Below are positions 43,958 through 52,750 of a stretch of 64,000 nt of DNA, piece after piece. This DNA is from Saprospiraceae bacterium (GTDB lineage: Bacteria > Bacteroidota > Bacteroidia > Chitinophagales > Saprospiraceae), in NCBI GenBank assembly GCA_022841745.1, contig JALHQW010000010.1, positions 1 through 64,000 of the forward strand, written 5' to 3'. How positions within the stretch are numbered: position 1 is the stretch's first letter; each line of letters opens with the position of its first letter. A model generated the notes under the pieces. The model saw nothing but the letters and a program-made list of their open reading frames with translations, was not told the origin of the DNA and made no database searches. Made by a program: the position numbers and the translations under genes.

Positions 43958-44107
43958 CGCCGCTCCAAAAAACAAGTGCTTTAACCAATGGTCAAAGCTA
44001 TAAGTTCCGAACCTACCAAATTGTTTCACGACCACGTGACGTGTCCTATTCTATCAACTGAGCACCTAAGAATTTAGCATTTATAAAATCACAAACCAAT
44101 TTCAACT

Positions 44108-45109
44108 ATGGCTATCAAAATTGCAATCAATGGGTTTGGCCGTATTGGCCGCATTACCATGCGCAACCTGCTTAAAAAAGAGGGTGTAGAGGTAGTTGCC
44201 ATCAACGACCTGACCGATAACCAAACACTTGCCCATCTTTTTAAGTACGATACGATGCAAGGTAAGTTTGAAGGAGAAGTTTCTGCTGACAACGAATACC
44301 TCTATTTCAATGGCAAAAAAATACTGGGTAGTGCCATCAAAAACCCGGCAGAATTGCCTTGGAAGGCATTGGGCGTTGATGTCGTCATTGAATGCACAGG
44401 TATCTTCCTTGACAAGGAAAAAGCGGGGCTTCACCTACAAGCAGGCGCCAAGCGGGTCGTGCTTTCTGCGCCACCAAAAACCGATGATGTCCCGACATTC
44501 GTGATTGGCGCCAACCACCAGAACATGACGGCCAACGACCTTATCGTTTCCAATGCAAGTTGCACCACCAACTGCCTCGTGCCCATGGTGCTCGTGCTCG
44601 ACCAAGCATTTGGCGTTGAGCAATTCTTCATGAACACCATCCATGCTTACACCTCCGACCAGAACATCCAGGATGGCCCGCACCGTGACCTTCGCCGTGC
44701 CCGTGCAGCTGCCCAAAACATCGTGCCTACAAGCACCGGTGCTGCCAAGGCCGTCGTCCTCGTTGCCCCACACTTGAAGGGAAAGATTGCAGCGCACTCG
44801 CTGCGGGTGCCCGTTGCCACTGGATCGGTGACCGACATGGTTTGCACCATTAAGACTGCGGCCACGGTGGAGGAAATCAATGCAAAATTTGAAGAAGCAG
44901 CCAAGGGCAACCTCAAAGGTATTCTCGAATATTGCACCGACCCCATTGTTTCTGGCGATATCGTTCGTAATACCCACTCTTGCATATTCGACGCAGAACT
45001 TACCCAAGTTAACGGCAACACTTGCCGCATCGTGGGTTGGTACGACAACGAAGCTGGCTATTCTGCCCGCCTTGCCGACCTTGCCGAGATGGCCGGATTG
45101 CAGCAGTAA
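44108..45109 (+). CDS. gapA: Glyceraldehyde-3-phosphate dehydrogenase, type I
   Basis: 333 residues. Oxidises glyceraldehyde 3-phosphate to 1,3-bisphosphoglycerate with NAD. NAD motif INGFGRIGR near residues 7-15 and active-site Cys in SNASCTTNCL (about 152). WYDNEAGYS close to the C-terminus is typical. Directly upstream of pgk, the next glycolytic enzyme, but a terminator-like hairpin lies between, so the two may be partly uncoupled. Confidence 0.97.
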   Translation: MAIKIAINGFGRIGRITMRNLLKKEGVEVVAINDLTDNQTLAHLFKYDTMQGKFEGEVSADNEYLYFNGKKILGSAIKNPAELPWKALGVDVVIECTGIFLDKEKAGLHLQAGAKRVVLSAPPKTDDVPTFVIGANHQNMTANDLIVSNASCTTNCLVPMVLVLDQAFGVEQFFMNTIHAYTSDQNIQDGPHRDLRRARAAAQNIVPTSTGAAKAVVLVAPHLKGKIAAHSLRVPVATGSVTDMVCTIKTAATVEEINAKFEEAAKGNLKGILEYCTDPIVSGDIVRNTHSCIFDAELTQVNGNTCRIVGWYDNEAGYSARLADLAEMAGLQQ

Positions 45110-45131
45110 AGATTTGAATCAGTATGAAAAA

Positions 45132-45174
45132 AAGGCACTACTCGGCAATCTGCCCCTGTAGTGTCTTTTTTTGT
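45132..45174 (+). terminator. Terminator between gapA and pgk
   Basis: Stem GGCACTAC / GTAGTGTC around a 16-nt loop that itself contains GGCA/TGCC, then CTTTTTTTG. The upstream A-run pairs with the T-run. Confidence 0.75.
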
Positions 45175-45229
45175 TTTGCATTGCCCAGAAACCAACCGAC
45201 AATTCAACAATCAAGCAATCATCACAACC

Positions 45230-46438
45230 ATGAAAAACATCAATTTCCAAGGCAAGAAAGCTATCATGCGGGTGGACTTCAACGTGCCACTTGATAAGCA
45301 ATACAATATCACAGATGATACCCGTATGCGGGAAGCCCTACCAACCATCAAGCATGTGTTGGAGGCTGGCGGGGCGGTCATACTCATGTCACATTTGGGC
45401 AGGCCGCTCGACAAGCTAAAAGAAGACGGTAGCATCAACGTGGAGAAGTTCACGTTGAACCACGTAACCAAACACCTCTCTGAGATGCTGGGTACAACCG
45501 TGAAGTTCTGCCCTGAAACGGTCGGGGGAACCGCTACGAAAATGGCCGCCGAACTAAAACCCGGCGAGGTGCTCGTGCTTGAAAATACCCGTTTTCAGAA
45601 GCAAGAGGAAAAAGGCGATTTAGAATTCTCCAAACAGCTTGCTTCACTTGGCGATGTTTACGTAAACGATGCATTCGGTACGGCTCACCGGGCACATGCC
45701 AGCACGGCGGTCATGGCCCAATTTTTCCCAAAGGAAAACCGGACTTTCGGGTTTCTGATGGAAAATGAAATCAAGCATGCCGACAAGGTGCTGAACAATC
45801 CAGCAAGGCCATTTACGGCCATCACGGGCGGGGCCAAGGTTTCTGATAAAATCGTGTTGTTGGAGCGCTTCCTCGATTTGGTGGACAATATCATCATTGG
45901 TGGTGGTATGGCCTATACCTTCATGAAAGCCCAAGGAGGTAAGATTGGAAATTCCTTGGTGGAAGACGATAAATTGGAGCTGGCCTTGGAACTGCTTCGC
46001 AAGGCGGAGGCCAAGGGCGTCAAGATTTACCTGCCCGAAGACAGCGTCATTGCTGATAAATTCGATGCCGCAGCTAATTTCCAAACAACCCTTAGCAACG
46101 AGATACCTGATGGCTGGATGGGACTTGACATTGGGGAAAAAGCCGTGATTTCTTTCAAAAATGTCATAAAGGATTCAAAAACAATCATCTGGAACGGGCC
46201 AATGGGCGTTTTTGAAATGCCTAATTTTGCCAACGGCACCAAGGCAATTGCCGTGGCAGTTGCCGAAGCAACCAAAGCGGGGGCGTTCTCCTTGGTTGGT
46301 GGTGGTGACAGTGTAGCAGCGGTGAACCAAATGGGTTTGTCCAATGAGGTAAGTTTTGTGAGCACGGGCGGCGGTGCCATGTTGGAAATGCTCGAAGGCA
46401 AAGAGCTGCCCGGCATCAGGGCGGTGCTGGCAGATTAG
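45230..46438 (+). CDS. pgk: Phosphoglycerate kinase
   Basis: 402 residues. Transfers phosphate from 1,3-bisphosphoglycerate to [13 protein letters not shown] near residue 15, the hinge and nucleotide segment [15 protein letters not shown] and the C-terminal [11 protein letters not shown] are canonical. The ATG at 45230 is chosen on alignment of the N-terminus with the family. The leader has CAACAATC-like repeats (45199-45229) similar to those before kbl. Probably co-regulated with gapA. Confidence 0.97.
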   Translation: MKNINFQGKKAIMRVDFNVPLDKQYNITDDTRMREALPTIKHVLEAGGAVILMSHLGRPLDKLKEDGSINVEKFTLNHVTKHLSEMLGTTVKFCPETVGGTATKMAAELKPGEVLVLENTRFQKQEEKGDLEFSKQLASLGDVYVNDAFGTAHRAHASTAVMAQFFPKENRTFGFLMENEIKHADKVLNNPARPFTAITGGAKVSDKIVLLERFLDLVDNIIIGGGMAYTFMKAQGGKIGNSLVEDDKLELALELLRKAEAKGVKIYLPEDSVIADKFDAAANFQTTLSNEIPDGWMGLDIGEKAVISFKNVIKDSKTIIWNGPMGVFEMPNFANGTKAIAVAVAEATKAGAFSLVGGGDSVAAVNQMGLSNEVSFVSTGGGAMLEMLEGKELPGIRAVLAD

Positions 46439-46451
46439 TAGTTCTTCGAAC

Positions 46452-46503
46452 AGCTTTGAGGCGCAGGGCACCGAAATATTACGGTGCGCTGCACCTCAAA
46501 GCT
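46452..46503. repeat. Imperfect palindrome (REP-like) after pgk
   Basis: AGCTTTGAGGCGCAGGGCACCG faces CGGTGCGCTGCACCTCAAAGCT with two mismatches and an 8-nt loop. The half-element CGGTGCGCTGCACCT recurs once more at 46531-46545 after CAAAGATTT. Confidence 0.75.
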
Positions 46504-46560
46504 CAAATTTTGCCATGGCTACAAAGATTTCGGTGCGCTGCACCTGTCTCAACCCTTGGG

Positions 46561-46731
46561 CTACCGGTCAATCCATTGCATTTCCTCATGGGTTTGAACG
46601 GGGCCACAACCTATTTTTTGCAGTAAAAACAATAGGAGTATGCCACCCAATAAATAGATCCACCAACTTGGCCGCCCCTTTTGCGGTTGATTTGGTGAAT
46701 TTGAATCTTCGAATTGTTGATTGCTATTCAT
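46561..46731 (-). CDS. Small single-pass membrane protein, hypothetical
   Basis: 56 residues from the ATG at 46731. A polar N-terminus rich in Asn, Gln and Ser is followed by a membrane segment (SWWIYLLGGILLLFLLQKIG) and a short polar tail. A minus-strand TATTTTTG -7-like element is just upstream, so the leader would be very short. Start sites further upstream (46815) run through the heptamer array and are rejected. No family recognised. Confidence 0.55.
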   Translation of the reverse strand: MNSNQQFEDSNSPNQPQKGRPSWWIYLLGGILLLFLLQKIGCGPVQTHEEMQWIDR

Positions 46732-46790
46732 AGGGCAAAAATAACTTTGCACAAGATTCAGATTGAAAAAAATAGGAGGGTTATGAAAAC

Positions 46791-46832
46791 GTGACTCGTG
46801 ACTCGTGACTCGCAACTCGCAACTCGAAACTC
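46791..46832. repeat. Heptamer array 6 x 7 nt upstream of the gldG-like gene
   Basis: GTGACTC three times, GCAACTC twice, GAAACTC once: exactly six units in 42 nt. It ends 18 nt before the GTG start of the next gene. Confidence 0.9.
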
Positions 46833-46850
46833 CTTTCTAAAATACGACCA

Positions 46851-48545
46851 GTGAACAAGAAACGCAGTCAGTCTCTTATCCAACTCGGACTCATCATCGG
46901 CATTGCACTCTTTGCCAATGTATTGGGCAATTTTTTCTTTACCCACCTCGACCTCACCGAGGATAAGCGCTTCACGCTCTCGGAACCATCCAGAAAATTG
47001 CTGAAGAACCTCGATGCAGAGGTCTATGTGAACGTGTTGCTGGCTGGTGAGTTCAATGCAGGGTTCAAGCGCCTTCAGCGCTCCGTGAACGAGATGCTCG
47101 ACGACTTCAAGTCTCAGTCAGGCTTTATCACCTATTCTTATTCCAACCCCGGCGAAGGCTCTGTGGACGATATCAATGCCAAACGGACGGAACTGGCCAA
47201 GGATGGCATCGTGCCCACCAACCTGCGCATCAAAACCACAGTGGGTACGGAAGAGAAGTTCATTTACCCCTACGCCAAAATCAGTTACAAAGGAAGGACA
47301 GAAGTAGTTGATTTATTGGATGAAGAGGCCGTTGGTGGGAATCCTGATGAAAAACTGAACACGTCCATCAGCCAATTGGAATACAAGTTTGCCAATGCCA
47401 TCCATAAATTGGAAACTGGTGCCAAAGAAATTGTCGCCTTTACCGTAGGGCATGGTGAACTAAGAGAGATGGAAAGGGCCGACCTCGTACGTTCACTCAG
47501 GGCCTATTATGAAGTTGGGACTTTCAATTTGGACAGCACTTATGCGATTCCACAGGATGTAAAAACCTTGATTGTCGCCAAGCCTAAAGCTCCGTTCAGC
47601 GACCGTGACCTGTTCATCATGGACCAATACCTGATGAATGGTGGCAGCATTTTATGGTTGATTGACCCCTTAAACGTGGAATTGGATTCGTTGCGCAGCA
47701 AGAATAGCTACGTTGCCAGGGATTACCCCTTGAACATCAACGATATGCTGTTCAAGTATGGTGCGAGGGTGAACCCCGACCTCGTGCTTGACCTGCAATG
47801 CTCGAAGATACCCATGGTGATTGACCAAAAAGGGACGATGGATTTGTTCCCCTGGTATTATTTTCCAGTGGTTATCCCCAATTCGGGCCACCCATTGGTG
47901 CGCAATTTGGATGGCGTGAACCTCTACTTCCCGTCTTCAATAGATACTATCAAAACCAAGACCCCCGTGAAGAAGACCATCCTGCTTACTTCTTCCGACA
48001 ACAGTAAAATCCAACCGAACATTACCCGTTTGAATTTTGAAATCCTGCGATATGGGGATGAAATAACCAAGTCCTTTGACCAAAAACAAATACCAGTTGC
48101 TGTATTGCTGGAAGGTGTATTTCCTTCCTTGTTTGAAAACAGGGTAACGGACGAGATGAAAGCGGGACTCCAACAAATCAACCAGGAGTTCAAATCAGAA
48201 AGTAAGCCAACCCGAATGGTCGTTGTCGCAGATGGCGATATAGCAAGGAATTTCATCAACCCAAAAACGGGTGCGCCCCTTTCATTGGGCTTCAATCCAA
48301 TTGACCGTTTCACTTATTCCAACAAGGATTTTCTCATTAACGCCGTGGAATACCTTCGAGATGATTCCGGATTGATTGCGGCAAGGGGAAGGGAAGTCAA
48401 GTTACGGCTATTGGACACCACCAAAGCAAAAGCCGAGGAAACTTTTTGGACAGTACTGAATATTGCAGGGCCAATCGTATTGTTGCTCGCTTTCGGTTTT
48501 GTTTACAATTGGCTTCGCAAACGGAGGTTTGCAATACCAGCCTGA
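46851..48545 (+). CDS. gldG: Gliding motility-associated GldG-type ABC transporter auxiliary protein
   Basis: 564 residues. One membrane segment at the N-terminus (about 9-28) and one near the C-terminus (about 535-555); the large periplasmic part has HLDLTEDKRFTLSEPSRKLL near its start and a GATase1-like core (TVGHGELREME, WLIDPLNVELDSL). This is the GldG layout; GldG works with GldF and GldA in many gliding Bacteroidota. The start is GTG at 46851. The usual gldF neighbour is absent here, since upstream lie only a small divergent gene and repeats. Confidence 0.85.
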   Translation: MNKKRSQSLIQLGLIIGIALFANVLGNFFFTHLDLTEDKRFTLSEPSRKLLKNLDAEVYVNVLLAGEFNAGFKRLQRSVNEMLDDFKSQSGFITYSYSNPGEGSVDDINAKRTELAKDGIVPTNLRIKTTVGTEEKFIYPYAKISYKGRTEVVDLLDEEAVGGNPDEKLNTSISQLEYKFANAIHKLETGAKEIVAFTVGHGELREMERADLVRSLRAYYEVGTFNLDSTYAIPQDVKTLIVAKPKAPFSDRDLFIMDQYLMNGGSILWLIDPLNVELDSLRSKNSYVARDYPLNINDMLFKYGARVNPDLVLDLQCSKIPMVIDQKGTMDLFPWYYFPVVIPNSGHPLVRNLDGVNLYFPSSIDTIKTKTPVKKTILLTSSDNSKIQPNITRLNFEILRYGDEITKSFDQKQIPVAVLLEGVFPSLFENRVTDEMKAGLQQINQEFKSESKPTRMVVVADGDIARNFINPKTGAPLSLGFNPIDRFTYSNKDFLINAVEYLRDDSGLIAARGREVKLRLLDTTKAKAEETFWTVLNIAGPIVLLLAFGFVYNWLRKRRFAIPA

Positions 48546-48551
48546 TCCATA

Positions 48552-49205
48552 CTACTGCTGAAAAGCAAATTGAACCAAATTTGCGCCCATTCTTAGGGCT
48601 TGCTGCCGCTTTTCCTCTGGGTCATTGTGTACAGGCTGGTCTTCCCAGCCATCGCCAAGGTCGCATTCATAGCTGTAAAAGCAGACCAATCTTCCTTCCC
48701 AAAAAATGCCAAAGCCCTGTGAGGGCTTGTCGTCGTGCTTGTGAACTTTTGGTAAGCCGTTCTTGAACTCGAATTTCTGGTGATAGACAGGATGGGAATA
48801 AGGCAACTCGATGAATTGTGATTCAGGGAACACTTTTTTCATGGCCGTGCGTACAAAAGGGTCCATGCCGTAATTGTCGTCAATATGTAGGAAGCCTCCC
48901 CCCATCAGGTAATTCCGCAGGTTTTCGGCTTCTTGGTCGGAGAAAACAACATTGCCATGTCCAGTCATGTGGATGAATGGAAAATTGAACAACTCCACGC
49001 TGCCGACTTCTACCGTGGCGTAGTCTGGGTCTAGGTTGGTGCCCAATTGCTCGTTGCAGAAGCGGGTCAGGTTGGAAAGGGCGGTTGGGTTGGCATACCA
49101 ATCGCCGCCACCATTGTATTTGAGCAGCCCGAACTTAACGGGTGCGCCTTCTTTGGTGGTCATTGGCAACAACGAAACGAGCAATATTGCAATTGAATTT
49201 AGCAT
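48552..49205 (-). CDS. DUF4159-domain exported protein
   Basis: 217 residues. Short hydrophobic N-terminus (1-15), then a domain with VKFGLLKYNGGGDWYANP, HMTGHGNVVFSDQE and GGGFLHIDDNYGMDP, the pattern of DUF4159. This GATase1-like fold is seen beside gliding and ABC-type gene sets. Convergent with the gldG-like gene, 6 nt apart. Two perfect hairpins precede it, separating it from rsmE. Confidence 0.82.
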   Translation of the reverse strand: MLNSIAILLVSLLPMTTKEGAPVKFGLLKYNGGGDWYANPTALSNLTRFCNEQLGTNLDPDYATVEVGSVELFNFPFIHMTGHGNVVFSDQEAENLRNYLMGGGFLHIDDNYGMDPFVRTAMKKVFPESQFIELPYSHPVYHQKFEFKNGLPKVHKHDDKPSQGFGIFWEGRLVCFYSYECDLGDGWEDQPVHNDPEEKRQQALRMGANLVQFAFQQ

Positions 49206-49237
49206 CTAAATTAAATTGAGGGGTACCTACTTAGCAG

Positions 49238-49282
49238 GGGGTGTTTTTGGGAAAAATTGAAAATTTTTCCCAAAAACACCCC
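49238..49282. repeat. Perfect hairpin 1 between rsmE and the DUF4159 gene
   Basis: 21-bp arms (left arm starts GGGGTGTTTTTGGGAAAAAT) with a 3-nt loop. It is 32 nt upstream of the DUF4159 start codon. Confidence 0.85.
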
Positions 49283-49286
49283 AAGG

Positions 49287-49330
49287 TTTGGGAGGAGAGA
49301 AAAAATTTCATTTTTTTCTCTCCTCCCAAA
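49287..49330 (-). terminator. Perfect hairpin 2, probable rsmE terminator
   Basis: TTTGGGAGGAGAGAAAAA faces TTTTTCTCTCCTCCCAAA. It is 32 nt after the rsmE stop in the direction of rsmE transcription. The internal A and T runs make it terminator-like on either strand. Confidence 0.7.
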
Positions 49331-49361
49331 ATTTCCTAAATAAATACGTTGAGGGTTAAGT

Positions 49362-50075
49362 TTAAACGTTGACCAAGTGAACCGTATGGCATGCAGTAAT
49401 TGCGGCCGTTTCGGTCCGCAACCTATTGGCACCCAAGCCCACTTCTTGAAAACCATTTGACAAAGCCAGTGCCACTTCCGCTGCTGAAAAATCGCCTTCT
49501 GGCCCAATCAGCACAGTAACGTTTGTACTTGCCGGACAGTTGTTCTTTAAATGTGTCAAATCCGTTTTATGGCAATGTGGAATGAAACGAGCCTCCTCTT
49601 CATTGGTTGCATTCATTTTTATAAAATCCTCAAAATCAACAAGTTCGTTCAATTTCGGCAAGCGTGTGCGAAGGCATTGCTTGGCTGCCGAAAGGATGAT
49701 TTTTTCCAATCGTTCTGGCCTAAGTTTGCTGCGTTCTGTATGTTCGGTAAGCAAGGGGGTGATTTCATCCACCCCAATTTCCGTGGCTTTTTCGATGAAC
49801 CATTCGAACCTGTCCATGTTCTTCAACAATGCCACTGCCATGTGCAAACGGAAAGATTGATGGTCGGTACCTTCGTGCGTTGCCGTGATTTTAACCGTGA
49901 CCTGTCGTTTGGAAAGCTCCTGGATTTCTCCTTCGTACCAGCTCCCTTCGCCGTCAATGAATTTCACGGCGTCGCCCTGCTTTTTGCGAAGCACCTGTAC
50001 ACAATGCTTGGTTTCCTCTTCGGAAAAATGGGCTAAAACGCCATCCCTAATGTCATTGCAAAAGAAAATAATCAT
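49362..50075 (-). CDS. rsmE: 16S rRNA (uracil-1498-N3)-methyltransferase RsmE
   Basis: 237 residues. SPOUT-class enzyme methylating U1498 of 16S rRNA. N-terminal PUA-like region (HFSEEETKHCVQVLRKKQGD) and C-terminal knot with VLIGPEGDFSAAEV and LGANRLRTETAAI, the SAM-binding signature. Length and motifs normal. Divergent from rseP. Confidence 0.95.
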   Translation of the reverse strand: MIIFFCNDIRDGVLAHFSEEETKHCVQVLRKKQGDAVKFIDGEGSWYEGEIQELSKRQVTVKITATHEGTDHQSFRLHMAVALLKNMDRFEWFIEKATEIGVDEITPLLTEHTERSKLRPERLEKIILSAAKQCLRTRLPKLNELVDFEDFIKMNATNEEEARFIPHCHKTDLTHLKNNCPASTNVTVLIGPEGDFSAAEVALALSNGFQEVGLGANRLRTETAAITACHTVHLVNV

Positions 50076-50261
50076 GGTGCAAAAATAAGTAGAGCGAAAG
50101 CCAATTGGTACAGCATCTCAACATTTACTATAGTTTGGCGTTCTCTCCATTTAAAAGTCCCTCCAAAACCGAAATCGGCTTAGTTTTGCGCTTCGCAAAC
50201 GGCGGCTGGTACCAAATCTTCAAACCTGCCGTTTTTTGGCCACAAAAGAACAGATTCAAAT

Positions 50262-51638
50262 ATGGATATTCTCGTTAAGGTTGGGCAATTGGTTTTAAGC
50301 CTTTCCATCCTCATAGTACTGCACGAACTCGGACACTTCCTCCCTGCTAAATGGTTCAAGACAAAAGTGGAGAAGTTTTACCTCTTCTTCGACCCTTGGT
50401 TTGAGCTTTTCAAAAAGAAAGTCGGCGAAACGGAATACGGCATCGGTTGGCTGCCATTGGGCGGCTATGTCAAGATTGCAGGTATGGTGGACGAAAGTTT
50501 CGATACCGAGCAGATGAAGGAGCCACCCCAACCTTGGGAGTTCCGTTCGAAGCCAGCTTGGCAGCGACTCATTATTATGATTGGCGGTGTAACGGTCAAT
50601 TTCGTCCTTGGCTTTTTCATCTATTCCATGATGTTTTGGAATTGGGGCGATAAGTATCTCCCAACAGAAAACGTGACCTGGGGCGTCCAGCCAGACTCCA
50701 TTGGACAGGTCATTGGCATTCAACCGGGCGATTTGGTGGTGGCAGTGGATACCTTCCAATTGCCCCGTTACAATCCTGGCCTTGTCAAATCCCACATCGT
50801 CATAGATGGTTCGAGGAAACTTACGGTAAAAAGGAACGGACAACTCGTTGAACTGACCATTTCACCAGAAGTGGCTGAATATCTCTCACTCAACAAAAAC
50901 AAGGATGTATTGCTTTACTCGCTGAGGCAGCCGTTTACGGTTGGGCACATGCAGGAGACCTGCAAGGGCATGCTTTTCTGGAAAAAATGCGAACCATCCC
51001 CTGCCGAAAAGGCGGGCATCCAGCTTGGAGACCGCATCATTGGCCTGAACGGCAATCCTACGCCCTTTTTCGGCGATTTTTTCAATGGGGTGAAGGCATT
51101 GCCCGCTGGCGAAAAAGACATCCAGGTGCAATTGCTTAGGGGCACCGACACGTTGAATGTGACAGTGCGTACCAACGCAGACGGCAAAATACTGGCAAGT
51201 CCAGGTGGCGAAAAGGGCGAGGTTTTCAAGATGGAAACGGAGCATTTCAGCCTCTTGCAGTCATTCCCGCAGGGTTGGAAAAAAATGGCTTCTTTCCTTG
51301 GCAGCCAATGGAAGGCTTATGGTAAAATGTTCTCTGGAGATCTCAAGGTGACAGAGAGCCTTGGCAGCTTTATCTCGATTGGCGGTATGTTCTCCTCAGA
51401 ATGGGACTGGTATTCTTTCTGGAACTTGACGGCCATGCTCTCATTGGTGCTGGCATTCATCAATTTGCTGCCGATACCAGCTTTGGATGGCGGCCACGTG
51501 ATGTTCCTACTTTTTGAGGTACTGACGGGCAAAAAGCCAAGCGACAAGTTCATGGAAATAGCGACGATGGTTGGTTTCGTCATTCTTATTTCTTTGATGG
51601 TATTTGCCCTGGGCCTGGATATTTCACGGCTATTTTAG
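50262..51638 (+). CDS. rseP: RIP metalloprotease RseP (site-2 protease)
   Basis: 458 residues. Intramembrane zinc protease: HELGHF near residues 21-26 provides the His ligands, and PALDGGHV near 406-413 the Asp ligand. Four membrane segments and a central PDZ region (about 120-330, probably two modules). Cleaves membrane-bound regulators or signal peptides. A TAGTTTTG -7-like motif lies at 50181. The following hscB starts 11 nt after its stop, so they are probably co-transcribed. Confidence 0.93.
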   Translation: MDILVKVGQLVLSLSILIVLHELGHFLPAKWFKTKVEKFYLFFDPWFELFKKKVGETEYGIGWLPLGGYVKIAGMVDESFDTEQMKEPPQPWEFRSKPAWQRLIIMIGGVTVNFVLGFFIYSMMFWNWGDKYLPTENVTWGVQPDSIGQVIGIQPGDLVVAVDTFQLPRYNPGLVKSHIVIDGSRKLTVKRNGQLVELTISPEVAEYLSLNKNKDVLLYSLRQPFTVGHMQETCKGMLFWKKCEPSPAEKAGIQLGDRIIGLNGNPTPFFGDFFNGVKALPAGEKDIQVQLLRGTDTLNVTVRTNADGKILASPGGEKGEVFKMETEHFSLLQSFPQGWKKMASFLGSQWKAYGKMFSGDLKVTESLGSFISIGGMFSSEWDWYSFWNLTAMLSLVLAFINLLPIPALDGGHVMFLLFEVLTGKKPSDKFMEIATMVGFVILISLMVFALGLDISRLF

Positions 51639-51649
51639 GTAAACAGGCC

Positions 51650-52186
51650 ATGAACTATTTTGAATTTTTTGAGATTCCTGTTGCGTTCTACCTTGACGAG
51701 GTGGCCTTGAAGCAGCGGTTTTTGAAGAACAGCAAAATGTTCCATCCCGACTTCTACACGCTGGAGTCGGAGGATAAGCAGGCGGAAATACTTGAACTAG
51801 CGACCTTCAACAACCAGGCTTACCTCACGCTGAGTGATTTCGACAAAAGGTTGAAGTATATTCTTGAATTAAAGGGGATGTTGGAAGATCACAGGCAAAC
51901 CATTCCCAATGAGTTTTTGATGGAAATGATGGACATCAACGAAGCCATCATGGAACTTGAATTCGATTTTGATGAATCAGCTTTTGAAACTGCCTCGAAA
52001 AGGGTAGGGGAGTTGGAGGCAGAAATCTTGGCCAATGCCAAGCCAATCATGGAAGCATATACTGAAAGCAGTTCAAATGATGCCTCGCTGGAAACCGTGA
52101 AAGATTTTTTTCTAAAAAAACGATACCTCTGGCGAATTAAAGAAAAATTGGATAGCTTTGCACCCGCTTCAAAGGAAGTACGTTGA
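51650..52186 (+). CDS. hscB: Fe-S protein assembly co-chaperone HscB (J-domain)
   Basis: 178 residues. J-domain with HPD (FHPDFY near residues 32-37) and the C-terminal HscB oligomerisation helices (EIMELEFD-type acidic region, about 95-170). It stimulates the ATPase of HscA (17697-19550) and delivers IscU. Start ATG 11 nt after rseP. Full length. Confidence 0.9.
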   Translation: MNYFEFFEIPVAFYLDEVALKQRFLKNSKMFHPDFYTLESEDKQAEILELATFNNQAYLTLSDFDKRLKYILELKGMLEDHRQTIPNEFLMEMMDINEAIMELEFDFDESAFETASKRVGELEAEILANAKPIMEAYTESSSNDASLETVKDFFLKKRYLWRIKEKLDSFAPASKEVR

Positions 52187-52256
52187 TTGGAATGCCCACT
52201 ATTGATGTATTTTTGATTAAAATCATTGACAATCAACGAGTTGTATTTTTTTAAAT

Positions 52257-52339
52257 GCCGAAGTGGCGGAATGGTAGACGCGCTGGATTCAAAATCCAGT
52301 GTAGGCAACTACGTGTGGGTTCGAGTCCCACCTTCGGTA
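52257..52339 (+). tRNA. tRNA-Leu (anticodon CAA)
   Basis: Acceptor GCCGAAG / CTTCGGT, anticodon arm CTGGA-TTCAAAA-TCCAG (anticodon CAA), long variable arm and T arm GTGGGTTCGAGTCCCAC. Discriminator A at 52339; CCA not encoded. Confidence 0.95.
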
Positions 52340-52356
52340 CTCCAAGTTTTATTTAT

Positions 52357-52416
52357 GCCGAAATGGCGGAATTAGTTGACGCTCAGATTTAAAGGTCGTG
52401 TGTCTTCTTGGTTCTA
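52357..52416 (+). pseudogene. Truncated tRNA-Leu (probable anticodon TAA)
   Basis: The 5' acceptor and D arm resemble tRNA-Leu (GCCGAAATGGCGGAATTAG, TTGACGC). The anticodon loop region reads ATTTAAA, but the stem does not pair well. The sequence is cut in the T arm (GGTTC) where the next tRNA gene begins, so the T arm and 3' acceptor are missing. It cannot form a full cloverleaf. Confidence 0.65.
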
Positions 52417-52418
52417 TT

Positions 52419-52502
52419 GGCGGAGTGTTGGAATTGGTAGACAAGCTGGTCTCAGAAGCCAGTGGTAGCAATACCGTATGAGTTCGAGTCTCATTTCCGT
52501 CA
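52419..52502 (+). tRNA. tRNA-Leu (anticodon CAG)
   Basis: Acceptor GGCGGAG / TTCCGTC with two wobble pairs, anticodon arm CTGGT-CTCAGAA-GCCAG (anticodon CAG), long variable arm and T arm ATGAGTTCGAGTCTCAT. Discriminator A at 52502. It directly follows the broken tRNA-Leu. Confidence 0.93.
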
Positions 52503-52506
52503 CACA

Positions 52507-52542
52507 GACAAAGCCTTCGCATCAGCGAGGGCTTTGTCGTTT
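52507..52542 (+). terminator. Terminator of the tRNA-Leu cluster
   Basis: Stem GACAAAGCCTTCGC / GCGAGGGCTTTGTC with a 4-nt loop and one bulge, followed by GTTTAAT. Confidence 0.82.
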
Positions 52543-52750
52543 AATGCATTTTCCCACCATTTTCTTCCTGAATCTTCCTTCCTTTTTGATTTGTGAATTA
52601 CCATCTCCTTGCATTATCAATGATTTTTTACACTTGTCTTTGTGGTTTAAATCAAATAAACGACCATTGCAGGGCATCGAATTTTGGCGCTTGGTGCAAT
52701 AGATATTCACCTTTCGCCTGAGTTGGTAATTTTTCAAAAACATCAACAAC

